Counted from the first letter of the stretch, positions 26,153 to 61,598 are shown. The stretch: 64,000 bases of DNA from Gordionus sp. m RMFG-2023 (GCF_954871325.1 NC_088778.1:30861120-30925119); one strand, 5' to 3'. The notes: generated from the sequence alone by a model not told the origin. Translations and numbers: made by a program.

Positions 26153-28156
26153 ATGTCTCCTTGCCGAGTTTCTACAAAGAATATCGAAAGTTCTAGTAGA
26201 AGCGATGATCCCGGAAATAAAGGTTATTAATTTTATTAATCACTTTTAAATAACTTTCATCTATTTAAGAAATTATGCGAAATAGATGTCAACGTTTGTT
26301 AAATTGGTTGAGGAACAAATTAGACAAAATTTTATATGATAAAAAGGCAAGTGCGACAATTTCTTCAACAGGTTAAATAGCGAGTTAAAATCGCGAGAAT
26401 TTGACGCTGCGTTGAACCGTGTTCAAATTGCCGCGATTTTATTGTCGCGTCAAATATCATTTTGTAAAATCGCAAATAAGGCCTCGTTTGCATCAAACCG
26501 AAATTCCGCCATGTCACTCAAGCGATGAAGAATTTATCATTAAACGATAGCGTAACTGTATACACCTGAGTGACATCATGATATTTCGCGTCGACTAAAA
26601 CGAGGCTAGGTTTGCGATTCATTTATTTATTTAAAATTTTTTCAATATTCGCCATAAACTGTTGCGTACGTTTTTTTAAGATTTGTTTCGAGTGGCAATA
26701 TAAAATGGCAAAATCTCAAATAATTGAAACTGGTTTCAGTTGTCCTATTTGTCGAGGCATTTTCTAAAATACGTGGTAGTTAATATGGATTTGATTGGAA
26801 TTCAAAATTTGATCAAATTAAGGAGTTACCCGAATTTGTAGTTTATGAGTATTATGGTGCTTGCAAGTTGAAGCGTTCGCGTCCTGCGTTTTTTGTCCTT
26901 TTTAAATGATGTATTTAAAAATTGGATCGTGCAAAGCAGACGATATTAATAATATAATAATATTAAACATACATTGAAACCTGTCAAATTTAGGCACCGT
27001 TTGGACAAAAATATTTTCCCAATTTAAATATGTATAGTAGTTAATAGGAATATGATTTTGACTTAAAATTTTGGTCAAATTAGGAAGTTACCTAAGTTAT
27101 CAAGAACCCAAATTAGACGTAATAATTAATTATTTGGTAAAGCTGACATTTTAATTATAAAAAAAATAATAAAAATAATTTTAACCATTTAAAATATAAA
27201 ACTTTTTTTTTTAAAAAAAATGCTTCAATTTGAAAGTAATGTCGGTTATTCCTCGTTTAAATAAAAAAAAATCCACCGCATAACGCAAACGCTTAATTTG
27301 GAAACACTATGATGTCTCCTCTTTCGAAAACATGGCGACTCTTTTTTATTTCAAAAATATTGTGTATTTTTTTGTATTTTAATTAAGAGGGATCTTCATT
27401 TATTTAAATGCGCATCAATGCAAATCAGCTGGGGTCACGTCATTTTGTTTTTCCGTATGAAAACTTTTATAATAAAAAAATTGCATGGGAAACCAAAGAA
27501 AGGCGTATCATCAGCTGATTTATATTCAACGACGCTTCAAAATAAATTTTAATGAACGAAACTTATGTAAGGTATTAATTATTATTATTATAATGTCAAT
27601 GAATAAAAGTTACCATGTTTTCTAAGAAAAAAAATGGACTCTCACGAACTTTGATAGAATTATCTTTATCTAATTTAAAACATGCAACAAAATAATAATT
27701 AGACGATATAGGTAACGCGAATGTCGTCGAAAAGGAAGAAATTAATCCCATGGGTCAAGATGGATATATTTTGAAGTTAATTAGCAGAAATTCTGAATTA
27801 TTTGTATATTTTTAATTTTTTTTTTCTATTGTAGTAAGAAAAAAGGTAGCTGGCTGACATATTACCGATTTAAAAGGCTTGTCCACAAATCCAAATCCAC
27901 TCCGATCGGATTTTGTTATGACACGGATACGGGAAGTTTTTTAGATATCATTGAACACGCTCCGCCTCTCGTCATCTATTTAAAAGAAACGCTACGTATT
28001 CTTATTCCCGAATTTGTACCACTCAATGTAGGATAGGGAAAAATATGTTCCATTTATGCATAACTTGTAATTTTAATTATATTTGTTGAAAAATTATATT
28101 TAAAAATTTTTTTACATTTATGTAAGATTGAAAATCTGCCACAGACATTCGACTAA
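26153..28156 (+). CDS. Unrecognised five-exon gene model, 155 residues
   Basis: Exons 26153-26222, 26270-26371, 27703-27775, 27835-28027 and 28127-28156 have GT/AG boundaries and phases 1, 1, 2, 0 that join without a stop, from MSPCRVSTKN to LPQTFD and TAA. The longest exon (27835-28027) encodes KKGSWLTYYRFKRLV, GFCYDTDTGSFLDIIEH and APPLVIYLKETLRILIPEF. It is more GC-rich than its surroundings and rich in charged and aromatic codons, which supports real coding. No signal peptide, membrane helix or motif is evident, and I do not recognise the family. The third intron side (26371-27703) holds a fold-back MITE and two dispersed repeats. The last exon is only nine codons and is the weakest part; a stop two codons after 28027 is the alternative end. 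Confidence 0.5.
26469..26619. mobile_element. Fold-back MITE with AATCGCAAA ends
   Basis: AATCGCAAATAAGGCCTCGTTT and GCCATGTCACTCA on the left pair with GAGTGACATCATGATATTTCG and CGAGGCTAGGTTTGCGATT on the right. About 150 bp, no coding capacity. It lies in an intron of the unknown gene model. Confidence 0.7.
26773..27125. repeat. Two copies of a dispersed repeat
   Basis: Segments at about 26773-26845 and 27038-27120 share a TAGTTAATA-rich start, an AAAATTTGGTCAAATTA-type centre and a GGAGTTACC/GGAAGTTACC end. A third relative is at about 885-975 on the same strand. Class unknown. Confidence 0.55.
27415..27610. mobile_element. Divergent or truncated MITE family A
   Basis: CATCAATGCAAATCAGCTGGGG on the left and CATCAGCTGATTT...AACGACGCTT on the right match the inner inverted pair of family A, and a GGTATTAATTATT...GTCAATGA end is recognisable at the right. 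The left terminus is missing and the core differs. Confidence 0.55.
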
Positions 28157-28369
28157 ATTAAAAACTATTGAAACTAGAAATATTTTAAATGTACGCAGTC
28201 ACATATACTCTATAATATATAATTTGAAACTGTCGAATTATCCTTGTAACGTGAGTATCCAAATTAATGGAAATAAGATATTTGTTTTTGAAATATATAA
28301 TGTATGGTTTTTTTTTAAAGAAAATATAAAATTGTATCATTCTGCTAAAAAAAATATCATATTTTAGTT

Positions 28370-29700
28370 TTAAAGGCTGGCGCCATAAGAGAAGAAAAGA
28401 AGAGAAGTTAACAAAATGAAGGGGATTTGTTAGACAAAGTGGCCGCTAAGATACGGCCAAGTCAAATATTATTTTTGTAAGGAATGCATTTGATGAGAAA
28501 ATTAGGTGCATCATATTACCTGAAATGGCGGAAAATCAGGTTGGAGAAGAATAGGTGACCTATGAGAAGGCAAAATAAAATAAATATCCGAGGGAGAACT
28601 AATTTTAGAAACTTCAGGAAAGAAAAAGAGTATTTTTTTTTCGCTTGATATTGTTAGACTATATATTTTTTTATGATAGCTTTACCTTCTTGCGACCATG
28701 ATTTCTGAATTTCATTTGATTCTATTTAAAGATGTTAGCTATTGCCAAAACATTATTTTTTTGGAATTTACTTTGTGATCGTCATTGTCAATGTCGTTAA
28801 AGTAGAATTTACATTTTTTTTTCTTCAAAAAATTAACCATTAGTTACAATTTAGTGTAACTGTATTTAACCTTTAAAAAGTAACTTTTAATAGTACTAGT
28901 CATTGTAGATACCCTTATTAATTATAAACAATCTCTTCAAGAAACCAAAATAATGGCAGCGATTTATTAAGTTATATATTATATTTGGTGTAGGATATAT
29001 CTTACGCTGCATTAATAGTAAGCGAGATTCCCAAGCGGTGCAAAATTAAACGCTAGAAAAATTACAGGACGTCACATCTATGATAACTTTTGAAATATAC
29101 ATAAACAGTTGTTACGATTTCATAATTATGCTCTTAACCCAACAAGTCGCTTGCATATTGCGATGACTTTAAATGCAGCGTTACATTTGGTAGTTTCAAA
29201 GTTTTAAAAATTGAAAACACATGTTTGAATTTATTGTTCAATTTTTTTATAATTTTTTTGTCCAAAATTTTGAACCAAAAAATATTTGAAGATCACAAAA
29301 TTGAAAATTTCAAGAAGATCAATCATTTTTATATAATATTAATTGTGATTTCCATGATGAAAGATTTTTTTTAGGTGAAAATTTGATCAAAAAAACATTT
29401 TTGAAAATTATACCAAATAACTATGTTATACCCAAAGGTTGCGAAATTTACCAGTCGAATTTCTTTTGTCAAGATTTTTAAAATTTTATCATAAACTATA
29501 TCCTTATCATATTCTCCCCTAGGAGAATATATATAGCCTAATATCTTGGCCTTTATGGCTTTGGTATTCCTAAGGCTTTATTTACGACAAAAACAAAACA
29601 CAGAATAGTATACAAGAAAATCGATAATAATGACAAACTATTAGTAATATATGATATTTATAGTAATAAATAACTTTATTGTTGATTCTGTTGTTTGTTT
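28370..29700. other. Intergenic DNA, nothing recognised
   Basis: A purine-rich patch at 28380-28600 is interrupted by stops in all frames. The rest is AT-rich. No gene or RNA seen. Confidence 0.4.
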
Positions 29701-29725
29701 TGATTCGATAACCTTAGATCTGATG

Positions 29726-30323
29726 TTAGTCAGCTGATGTGGTGCTGATATCGTCCCAGTGATACGTAATTGTTGATGTGTTGCTGGGGGTTGTACTTGG
29801 AGAAATAAATAACCCTGATATTAATGAAGGCGTAGAGTTCGATCGAATTTGGCTAATTGATGGGATCGTTTCTTGACCAAATAGTGATTCCCTTTTCTCC
29901 TGTAGGATGGAAGGTGCTTGAAGAATAGGCCCTGAGAAGAGTTCGAGGTTTTCGCGATGGGCCATCCATATCCTAGATGGCTCATCGCTAGGGTTTTTAT
30001 CTGTGGGGATCTATGTTCTGTGAAATGGCTGAGAAATTCTGAAGGCCAATTTTGAGGAGAAATTGGGTTAAGAAAATTTCAATTGAGGGGGATCTGGATC
30101 CTCCCTTTTTGTAAGAATAATAAGCTACTGTTGAGTCCGTAAATATCATCGGATGCTCATTATCCTTGTGTAAAGCCATGATGGCTCCTATTCCCACGGC
30201 TAAAACTTCTTTAGCGTTAATGTGGTTAATGGCGTGTATGCGAATATTAAACAGTAGGCATGCTTCGTGGAATGATGACATATTATCGTAACCCCGCGTC
30301 CGTGTATACGGGGTTGTTGGCAT
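29726..30323 (-). pseudogene. Retroelement fragment with RNase H-like segment
   Basis: On the minus strand, 30323-29997 encodes HINAKEVLAVGIGAIMAL followed by MIFTDSTVAYYSYKKGG and SRSPSIE. This is the layout of an RNase H domain from an LTR or, more likely, a DIRS-type retroelement, where a catalytic D in a TDS/TDN motif is followed by a GG-x-RS segment. Stops follow, and a second open piece (29965-29726) continues in a nearby frame without recognised motifs. No integrase, recombinase or terminal repeats are seen. Confidence 0.55.
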
Positions 30324-31700
30324 GGTATCTTATTCTCAATAAAGAAATTGATGTGATGAGAAATTATAAAAAAGAATCACATAAAGTTATCAAATGGTAT
30401 AAAATTATATGAAAATAAAGTGAGTTTTTTTCCAAATCATTTGTGTTGTAATGTAGATGAATATATAAATATCAGTTGGAACGATATCAAATCAAGGCTC
30501 TTGAAAATTTCAAAAAAAAAACGAATATATTGAGGATTATAAAAAAAAATTAAGCATAAAAAAAACTATGGTGGTGGATACTTTAAAACCTCCAATATTT
30601 TTGCCGAAATTCTCAGTAATTATTTCTTCAGTATATCTATAAAATTAATATTTAATCAGTGCATTCGTCGTATCGGGGTATGGCATCGTAGGGTTCGTTT
30701 AAATTTGAAAATGATTTAACCGCAAATATATTCCAACGACTGTTCAGAAAATTTTGCCTTATAGATACTTATGAAGTATCTTTTATTTATATCAATTTTT
30801 TTTTAATACAGATTTTTCCAAAATTAAAATAAATACACAAAGGTTTATGGCCAAAATTGTCTAGTTTTCCAGTCAAATATAATTTTTGAAATTTAATAAT
30901 TGCCTCTTAGTAAATGAGTTACCAGAGAATCCTTATCCCAAATATTATATAAAAGATTGATTAGTCATATTTTTTTTAGCATAATAAAAATAAGATAGTT
31001 ATAGAAGTTCATTAAATGTTTTAAGAACAATTCTCCTTCCCAAATTTCTCATATCAATTGATCTTCCCGGGTAAATTCGAAATCTGTTTCTTTTAGAACA
31101 ATTTCTTTTTTTTTGAAATAAACCATTTGGACAAGGTCAAGGCAGTTAAAGTAGCATCAACGAATCATTTTTACCAAAGTAGCCATATCCACCATAAGAC
31201 TACTAGCTTCTAAACACATTTCATGTTCTTAGAAAGACTTTCGTTTATAAAATCCGAATAAAAATAACAATGGATACCAAATAATTCTTTTTTTTTCCAT
31301 AAAAATACAGATAAATAATTTTAAACCCCCCAAACTCCCCTTCCCTCCCTTCAATTCATACTTTGTTTAGTAGCATAACTTTGAATTTAATATAGTTTTT
31401 ATTTTAAATTTTATCGATTGCGAAGAATGATTATTTTATATTGTTAATATTCTGATAAAAAAAAAATGTTTAGGGAGATGAGTATAAATATATAAGTTTT
31501 ATTAGCAAAATAGGAAAATTTCTAAAATTGGTACATTGTGATTCAAGATAGAAATTAAAAATATAAGAAGCACTAAAGCAATAATAATTTATTATCTTTG
31601 ATATTTTTAGGTTAGTGGATTATTATATTTATTTATATATTTGAGATCCAATCAAATTAATGATGAAAAAAATAATATAAATTAGATATATATATATGTG

Positions 31701-32025
31701 GTATGGGGATTCGGAATCTCTCAATTTGAAATCGTTTACCGAGGATCTGATTTAACCGGAAATGTATTTTAGCACGTGGAGAGTTATTTACCCTATAAAT
31801 TTCAGCCATAGATATTTTGGTATTTTTTTTAATTTATATGAAAAACCCATATAAAAATTGATATAAATTTAGGAGTAGTTCTGAGGGTTTATTGCAAAAT
31901 TGTTAGAAATTTACAGTTTGGGTACTCAACCCATGCCAAAATACGTTTCCGGTTCAAATCTTTTAAAATTTTTTAAATCGCCCTCGGTAAATGATTTCAA
32001 ATTGAGAGATTCCGAATCCCCATAC
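31701..32025. mobile_element. Fold-back element with about 100-bp arms
   Basis: GTATGGGGATTCGGAATCTC at the left is complementary to GAGATTCCGAATCCCCATAC at the right, and pairing continues through TCAATTTGAAATC, TACCGAGG and CCGGAAA. About 325 bp. The open frame over the right arm is incidental. No clear target duplication. Confidence 0.75.
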
Positions 32026-32099
32026 GACATATACAAAATTACTATCATAAAAATGAAAAAATTTACTTTTTATCGTATTTTAATATGATCCGCTTTAAG

Positions 32100-33400
32100 C
32101 TTTCATTATAATTTAGCAGTAATATAGCGGAAACAAAGAGACCTGTGACATCTTTCTAAAATGTGATACCAGAATTATTTATGGTAAAATGAATATAACA
32201 AGGATTGAGCAATGTTAGTAAAGTAATATTGGGCGCTTTTTCACTTAGAAGCAGAGAAGATAAATCTCTATCCCATACAAATCAAGGCGTCTTTGGGGAA
32301 CATTCCGTTTTTTTAATTTCTTAAATATAATTATAAACAAATACTTTTATAAGAAAGATGGCCACAAGTTACTAGATTTTTATTCACTGGCGAAGTTGAG
32401 GGAAAGGTTATATATTTTTTTTTCCAGCTCTTCAAATTTGAACCATGGGGGTTATAATTTAAATATTGATAAAATAATTTATAAGCATAAAACCGTAAAA
32501 ACAACGTTTTACTCTATATTTAAATTTAATAAAACATTTTATCCTCCCTTTCTCAGACTCCAAACCTCACTTCGTTATCTAACCGGATGCTAACCTCTCC
32601 CTTACTTCCAAACTCTGGGCAAAGGCTGCTTCCTTTTCCTTTCTTTCCAGCCGACTCCGTTCTTCCTAGTTGATATGAAAATCCAAATAATTTTCCCAAA
32701 AAGAGACACTTTTCCCATCGATCTTTAAAACAGAACTACACGACAAGAACAAGATTTTGTTAATATAACTGGGATTTAAAAATAAAAAATAGATATATAA
32801 TCATTTTATTTTAGTAACCTTTTAATAAAATTAATTAAAACATTGTTTTTTTTAAAAAAAAAAATACAATGTCATTTAATTAACATTTTTTATAAATATT
32901 TATTTTTTTGCCCCTATTTTATAAACCCATTTTCCTTAAATTTATTAATTAATTCCAAATTATTAATTTGCTTAAAACAGATCTATCATATATTATAACA
33001 TCTTTATTTTTAAAAATGAATGCTTAGATTTTATTTCAATTCTATTAAAACTATTCTCAATTAGAAAAATTTGAATCTAATCCGAAAATAAGGAAAAAAA
33101 TTTTTATCTTTCAAATAATATCCTTTTCGTTATTCAATCGCTTTATTTGATTTTTTTTTGTAAAGAACACTCGAAATTGTTCAAATATATATTCGTAAAT
33201 ATTTGAGATTTGTTCGCTGAACATTTCATTTTTTAAAATGTATTTCTACCTTTTTAAGGTTTAATAATTAATTTTTACCCTTTAAAAAAATATTAGATAT
33301 TTCTAATTAAATAAAATATTAAACAAATCATAATCATAGGAGTACGAATGAATTACCTATTCGATTCATATTTGTAGGTTCATAACATTTTGCAACGTAA
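32100..33400. other. Region upstream of the exchanger gene
   Basis: Mostly AT-rich. A GC- and pyrimidine-rich patch at about 32540-32680 may be part of the exchanger promoter or a 5' non-coding exon, but no splice structure can be proven. Confidence 0.35.
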
Positions 33401-33517
33401 CTAGTGTTGTCAAATGGCTCGTTTTGGGCCGATTTTTTAAAAACAGCTAATTTTTATCGATAAAATATTGAGTTAGGCCATTTTTAAAAGCTCAAATCGA
33501 GGCCGTTTAACATTAAA
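33401..33517. mobile_element. Short MITE family B copy
   Basis: Starts AGTGTTGTCAAATGGCTCGTT and ends GAGGCCGTTTAACATTA, with ATATTGAGTTAGGCC inside. The central region is deleted compared with the 208-bp copy at 45313. Confidence 0.7.
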
Positions 33518-33857
33518 CAAGTATAAACCTAAACATTTGTAATTTAGGTAATTTAATTTAAATAGATTAAAAAATAAAATATTGAAATTCAAAATTTTTT
33601 TGGCAAATAAGTTAATTTTACGTTTTTTTAATATTTACCTTTGCATTTCATTCATATCTAAAAATCAATGTCAATTTTAATTCAATAATTTACAAAATAT
33701 TATTTATTTATCTTTTACAGTTATAATTTTACTTATCTTATGTAATTAAAACAAAATTTTTTTACATAGTAATAAAGGATGTTCTGATTTCTTTATAATG
33801 TCTTTCAACATTAAGCTGTTATCGAATTATTTGTAATTGAATATTTATGGGTAAAGA

Positions 33858-51451
<17,594 letters not shown>

Positions 51452-51567
51452 AAAAAAAATATTTCACCTGGAATGAGGAGAAAAGAGAATAAGACGGAAT
51501 TTTGTACATGTGACATTTCTTTAATACTAATAGATACTTTATTGCAAATATTTTATAACAAAATTGT

Positions 51568-51573
51568 AATAAA
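51568..51573 (+). terminator. Candidate polyadenylation signal of the exchanger
   Basis: AATAAA 117 nt after the exchanger stop codon. Position fits a short 3' UTR; it is not proof in AT-rich DNA. Confidence 0.4.
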
Positions 51574-52660
51574 CTAAGAATAATATTCATTTACCGGGCT
51601 CTAAAAATATTGTTTTGAAATTTTATAACTCTTAAACGCGCTACTGGCTTAAATTTCATATTTTAAATGAACCTATGGTAGAGGTCTGCAATGTCAAATT
51701 TTTAACTCAAAAGCCAGCCCACTTGTTCTTTTAATTTTTTTTTTAATTCCCCCGTCCACCCATTCAAATAATTTAACAGCCATATAGATATAAAAACTTG
51801 TATTTACTAAACTATAAACAGAGTTTTTAATATTGTGAAATATTAATAATAGATAATTTTTAAATATATTAGTCTTTCCAAAGTAACCCTAATTCTTAAT
51901 AATTAGCAATATTGTATATTTTGTAATAAATATGTATAAGAGTGATTCTATTTCACAAGTGGGATACACAAGCCAAGCTCATTAAGTTTATATTAATAAT
52001 TCGGTATATGGACAATATAAAATCTTACGATAAGTCTTTAATAGTAATCTTATATACTAGAGTTATATCTCTCATTTGTAAAAAAAAAATTATTTGTTCT
52101 TCACATACAAATTTTAAAAAATTAAGAACAATACTGAGCGGAGTATGTACTTAATAATTTAATTAGTAATCTGGAACAAGATTAATTTTGTGTTATCTGT
52201 TTCAGCTTAAAAAAGAAAGAAGGTCTTTATATCTGTTTACTCTTGTTTTGTATAGTTCTAAATACATTTTATTTTATTTTATTTACCAAAACATTTCCAT
52301 CAATAAATTTATATTTTAATTGAATTTATTTTATCCAGGGTCCTGTAAATTTTAAAATATGTGCGATCGAATATAAATTTAATTACACTTCAAAAAAGGT
52401 ATTTGAATATGTTGAAGTAAGCAGGGAGTTGGTAATAAATTTTATTTTTTAAAAATAAGAAAATTACCAAAATATATTTATTTCTCTTCTAAATATCAAA
52501 TTCATACTATATAAATATATACAATAAAATTTGAATAATAATAAATTTAAAAAAATATACATAATAATAAAAAGATTCTCACTACATTTGAATGTGTGTT
52601 ATTAAATATTCAAATAGTTTAAATTGAATTTATTAAAAAGTTAAGTTATATATATATATA

Positions 52661-52860
52661 CAGAGTTGGGCAGGTCCTCTGGAAAAAGAATCTAGATACA
52701 GATACAGATTCTTTATAAAAAAATGAATCTTAGATACAGATACTAGTATCTTTTTCAAAATATCAAAAAGATACAAGATAAAAGATACTTGTATCTTTTA
52801 CTAAATTAGAGTATCTTAAATACAAGATACTTTTAAATTATCATCACCAATTAAATTAGA
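52661..52860. mobile_element. Left end of a hAT-like element with GATAC array
   Basis: CAGAGTTGGGCAGGTCC is a typical hAT start, followed by many GATACAGATAC and AGATAC motifs over 180 bp, like the subterminal arrays of the element at 57090. No matching right end or transposase is found downstream. Confidence 0.55.
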
Positions 52861-53702
52861 ATAGTTTATAAAATACAGCTTTTATTATTTATTTGTGAAG
52901 AACATAGCATACACATATAAGAATGAATATTTGCAATAATTAATAAAATATTTATTGATGACTAGGTTTTATGTAAAAAGAAATTTAATAAAATCATTCG
53001 TATTCACAAATTTTTGTTTATAATAACCAGAGATTTTAATATTAATTTTTGCCCATTAATAGCATAAACAGGGAAGGGAGAGTAGTATATTTAATGGTAG
53101 TTGAAAATGTGCAAATAAGAAAAAAAATTAAATCAAATGGTTAATTAGAATTTGCAGGTTATTTTCTGTTGTTTTAAATAGAGATTATATTCGGAGTATA
53201 TGGCTAAATGACATCTCTAAAAAAATTATACTAGTTTTATTTTATTCATTATCTTTGATAAGTATTTATCATTACTTGTTTGTGATATTTACGTATTTTT
53301 TTAAATTAGATATATTTTCTAATTTGATTTATTAATTCTTGCATTTTTAATATCATATATATATATATATATCATTTAAATCTCTTTTAAAATTATTTTT
53401 ATATATTTCTTGCAAAATCATTAATTATATATAAAAAATATGAAAATAATGTACAACATTATATTATTTAATTGTTAATTATAGCAATTTTCTTTAATGC
53501 ATTTTAAATTAATTAAATTTTGTAAATAAATACTGTAATGTAATTTTATTTATATCATAAATAAATAAAAGTAACTAATAAAGTTAAATTCTACCTTATT
53601 ATAATTATTTTATTAAGAGCCTTTTAAAATTATCTAATATTATATATTTGTAGCTTAAATATTTACTAGAACTTGCTAAAATAATTAAATATAAAATATA
53701 TT

Positions 53703-54438
53703 TGGGATGTGCCGATATTTTTTATCGGATCAGGTCGATATTTCACCCATTTTAAAATATCGGTTATCGGTCAATATTATAAAATTTGATCCGATATAAA
53801 AATGGCTTCTTTAACAAAATTAAAAAAAATTATCTGAAATCATTTATTTTTATAAATAAAATCGGAATCCATTTTTATGTATATTTTTTTAATAATAATA
53901 TTTAATTAATAAACATTCATATTGTTATTTTTTTGAGAATTCTGTTTATAAAAGTGTGCAATAATCTCTTCAGAATCTGTTTTTAGTGAAGCTGGCGATA
54001 TTGACAGTTACTATCGCCGCAAACTGACCTCTGATAAATTGGAAATATTGGTATTTCTAAAAAGAAATCTTCGCTATATTAATGTTAAATATTATTTTAA
54101 ATATTTATTTCATCATAATATAATTGTTTATTACTTAATATGTATATAGATTAATGTTATTATTATTATAACAATAAAAATATTTTATATACTTTTAGAA
54201 TTGCAATCGAATTGAATATAAACTATAACTGATCATTATAATATATTTAAATGACATAAGTTATGGTATAGTTAAATTATAGATGTTATACTAATAAAAA
54301 GTATATTAAAAAACCATTGGTATCTTTACAGAATACAAAATTATATATGATATCGGATCGGTAATCGGCCGGTATAAATTTAATATAGGGAATATCGGAT
54401 CAAATCAACCTCTAAAAAGTGGTATCGGTATATATCCA
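53703..54438. mobile_element. Non-autonomous hAT-like element with ATCGG arrays
   Basis: The left end TGGGATGTGCCGATA and right end TATCGGTATATATCCA are inverted with mismatches. Both ends carry clusters of ATCGG/CCGAT motifs (53703-53800 and 54350-54430). About 736 bp, AT-rich centre, no transposase frame seen. Flanks do not give a clean duplication. Confidence 0.65.
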
Positions 54439-54439
54439 A

Positions 54440-55450
54440 AAATGATTTTAATGATAATCAACCATCCATCTTCTATTAAAATTTTTAATAACAATTATCT
54501 AAGGGACTTATGTATATAAACGAAGTAAAATTTAACTTATAAATCTTCTAATGACCTAATATAAATTAAACATTGTTTTAATATTTTGATATTTATATTT
54601 ATCAGAATGTAAATACAAATATATTTTAAACATATGAATTAATATAAATACAAAACACCTAAAAAATATCTCGAAAAAAGTATTTAAATACAAATGCTTT
54701 TTTGCAAGTCGATTTTTAAAGATTACTAATATTTTAATTAAATTTATTTATTATTTAAATTTCTAATCAATATGAAAATAAAATCATCATTAGGCTAATT
54801 AGAATTAAACACACGAACATCGAAACAGCTATTTGGGTTTTCTTTATATACTCTAATTATTGTGAACGGTCAAAATTTATCATTAAAATATTTAGTGATA
54901 TGGAAAATGTTCAGAGGTCTGCAATTCATAATAAAATTTTAAAAATAAAAAACTTATAGGCAAAGTGAGATATTTATTATAGAACCCAATTTTATAAATA
55001 TTAATTACACAATACATATTATATTTATTATATATATGAGAGAAATATATAGTAAAATAATTATGCAATAAAACTTTATATATTCATCGTCATGTGTCAA
55101 ATATTATTATCCATTACATCTCTATGAATTAGTTGCTTAATTTTATATAATTCAATAGGAACTAGGCTTAATTTCGACATTTAAAAAAACCAAAAACAGT
55201 AAATTATAGGCAAAATTGTCTTCATTAAATTATATATTAACACATAAGTAACATTTTAAATAATATAAAATTTATATTATTACTTATATTAAAATAATAT
55301 ATTCATTCATATATATTTAATATGACAGTCTCCCTTACTACAACATCACCTTGATTAATAAAATAAACGGATAAGTATTTCGATAAAAAAATAGATACAT
55401 TTAGTAAGTATATAATTATTTTAATACTTTTAATTAAGAATAAAATTTTG
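54440..55450. other. AT-rich intergenic DNA
   Basis: Very AT-rich, with no coding or repeat structure that I can support. Confidence 0.4.
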
Positions 55451-55455
55451 GGAAT

Positions 55456-55653
55456 AATGTTGTTAAACGGTTTGAACTTAATATTTTATCCAAAAAATAA
55501 AACGCAGCCTGAGAATTTTGTTCACAGATGGTATAAAAGTTTGGACATGTATTAGGGAAATCTTAAGGCTTGGGCAATATTTTTCTTGCTAAAATATTAA
55601 GTTAACCGTTTTTAAAAATCGGTTAAAATAGAGCCATTTTACATTACTATGCA
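55456..55653. mobile_element. MITE family B copy
   Basis: Starts AATGTTGTTAAACGGTTTG and ends GAGCCATTTTACATTACTA, with AATATTTTATCC and ATATTAAGTTAACCGTTTTT inside. A diverged full-length unit. Confidence 0.7.
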
Positions 55654-55881
55654 GGAGGATGAAAATTTCAATTTCTTATCTTAATGTTATCTTTAAAACT
55701 AAATTTAGCTTTCACTATATAATTTATTATAGTATTAATTCTAAAATTTAATATCTAAGATGGTTAAATTATATTTAGAAGTGGATGATATTATAACAGA
55801 TCCCATGTAAAAATTATTATATTTATTATCTTGTATTTATTTAAATAATATTATTATTTTTATATTATTTAAATATAAATA

Positions 55882-55986
55882 AATGCGTAACGATGACATG
55901 ATGTGTGGCGATGACATGATGTGTGGCGATGACATGATGTGTGGCGATGACATGATGTGTGGCGATGACATGATATGGCGATGACT
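55882..55986. repeat. 18-bp tandem repeat, about five copies
   Basis: The unit GATGACATGATGTGTGGC is repeated head to tail with almost no change, the last copy being shortened. Period 18 keeps two minus-strand frames open, which explains short open frames there; no protein is inferred. Confidence 0.93.
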
Positions 55987-55999
55987 GACGTAGTTATGA

Positions 56000-56690
56000 C
56001 ATAACATATACAATCGAAAAATTGATTGTAATACAGATATGGATGTATAAACATCAAGATTATGTATATTGAAATAAATTCTTTTCAACAAGATATTTGA
56101 TTATGAAATATTTTTTATCAAAAAATTTCCTGAGATATTAGAAAAAATTGAAAAAAAACCAAGTGAACTAAATTACCCGCTCCCTCCCCACTCAATTTTA
56201 TTAAAATGTATTTTTTCCCCTAAAAATTTATCACTTAGTTATATTCAAATATTATAAATAAACAGGAATTGAGGGTTGACGCTTAGAGTAATTTTTGGTT
56301 CTTTTAACTGATTCCTATGAAAGCATTATGTATTATTAAATTTAAAAACTGGCAAATATTTGGAAAAGTTTCGTCTGCCCCTCTTTTATATACCATAGAT
56401 TAGATTTTAGTAGGGCATGTCTGTTGTTATCAGAAGGATGAGCATGCCCAGCATTAAAATAGGTTCTTAATTTCTAATGTTGTAGATGAAATTGCTTTAT
56501 TTTGAATGCTGTATTTAAAACTCTGGCAAAGATGTTCTAAATAAAATGACGAACAAAAGCGAATTTTAAAATTTATTGTTTACAATTTGACATTCCCTAA
56601 TGTCATTATTCTATAATCAGGCAGCTTTCAATTATTATAGTGTCTTGTCATATCACAAGTTTTTAATCATAGAAATCCTAGTAAATTCAA
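56000..56690. other. Upstream region of RPB5
   Basis: Non-coding DNA 5' of the RPB5 start. It should contain the promoter, but no motif is distinctive. Confidence 0.4.
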
Positions 56691-61527
<4,837 letters not shown>

Positions 61528-61598
61528 ACCTTCAATATCATATTCACTCCTGGTGTATCACCTATGATACTTTAATAATTTAAAAATTGTATATTAAA

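Noticed and set aside
31900-32088. Plus-strand open frame of 62 codons
   Set aside because: It overlaps the right arm of a fold-back element and is explained by it.
55837-56091. Minus-strand open frames with repeated His-Ile-Met-Ser-Ser-Pro units; also a CRISPR-like look
   Set aside because: The 18-bp unit is tandem, without spacers, and keeps frames open because 18 is a multiple of three. There is no CRISPR context in an animal genome.
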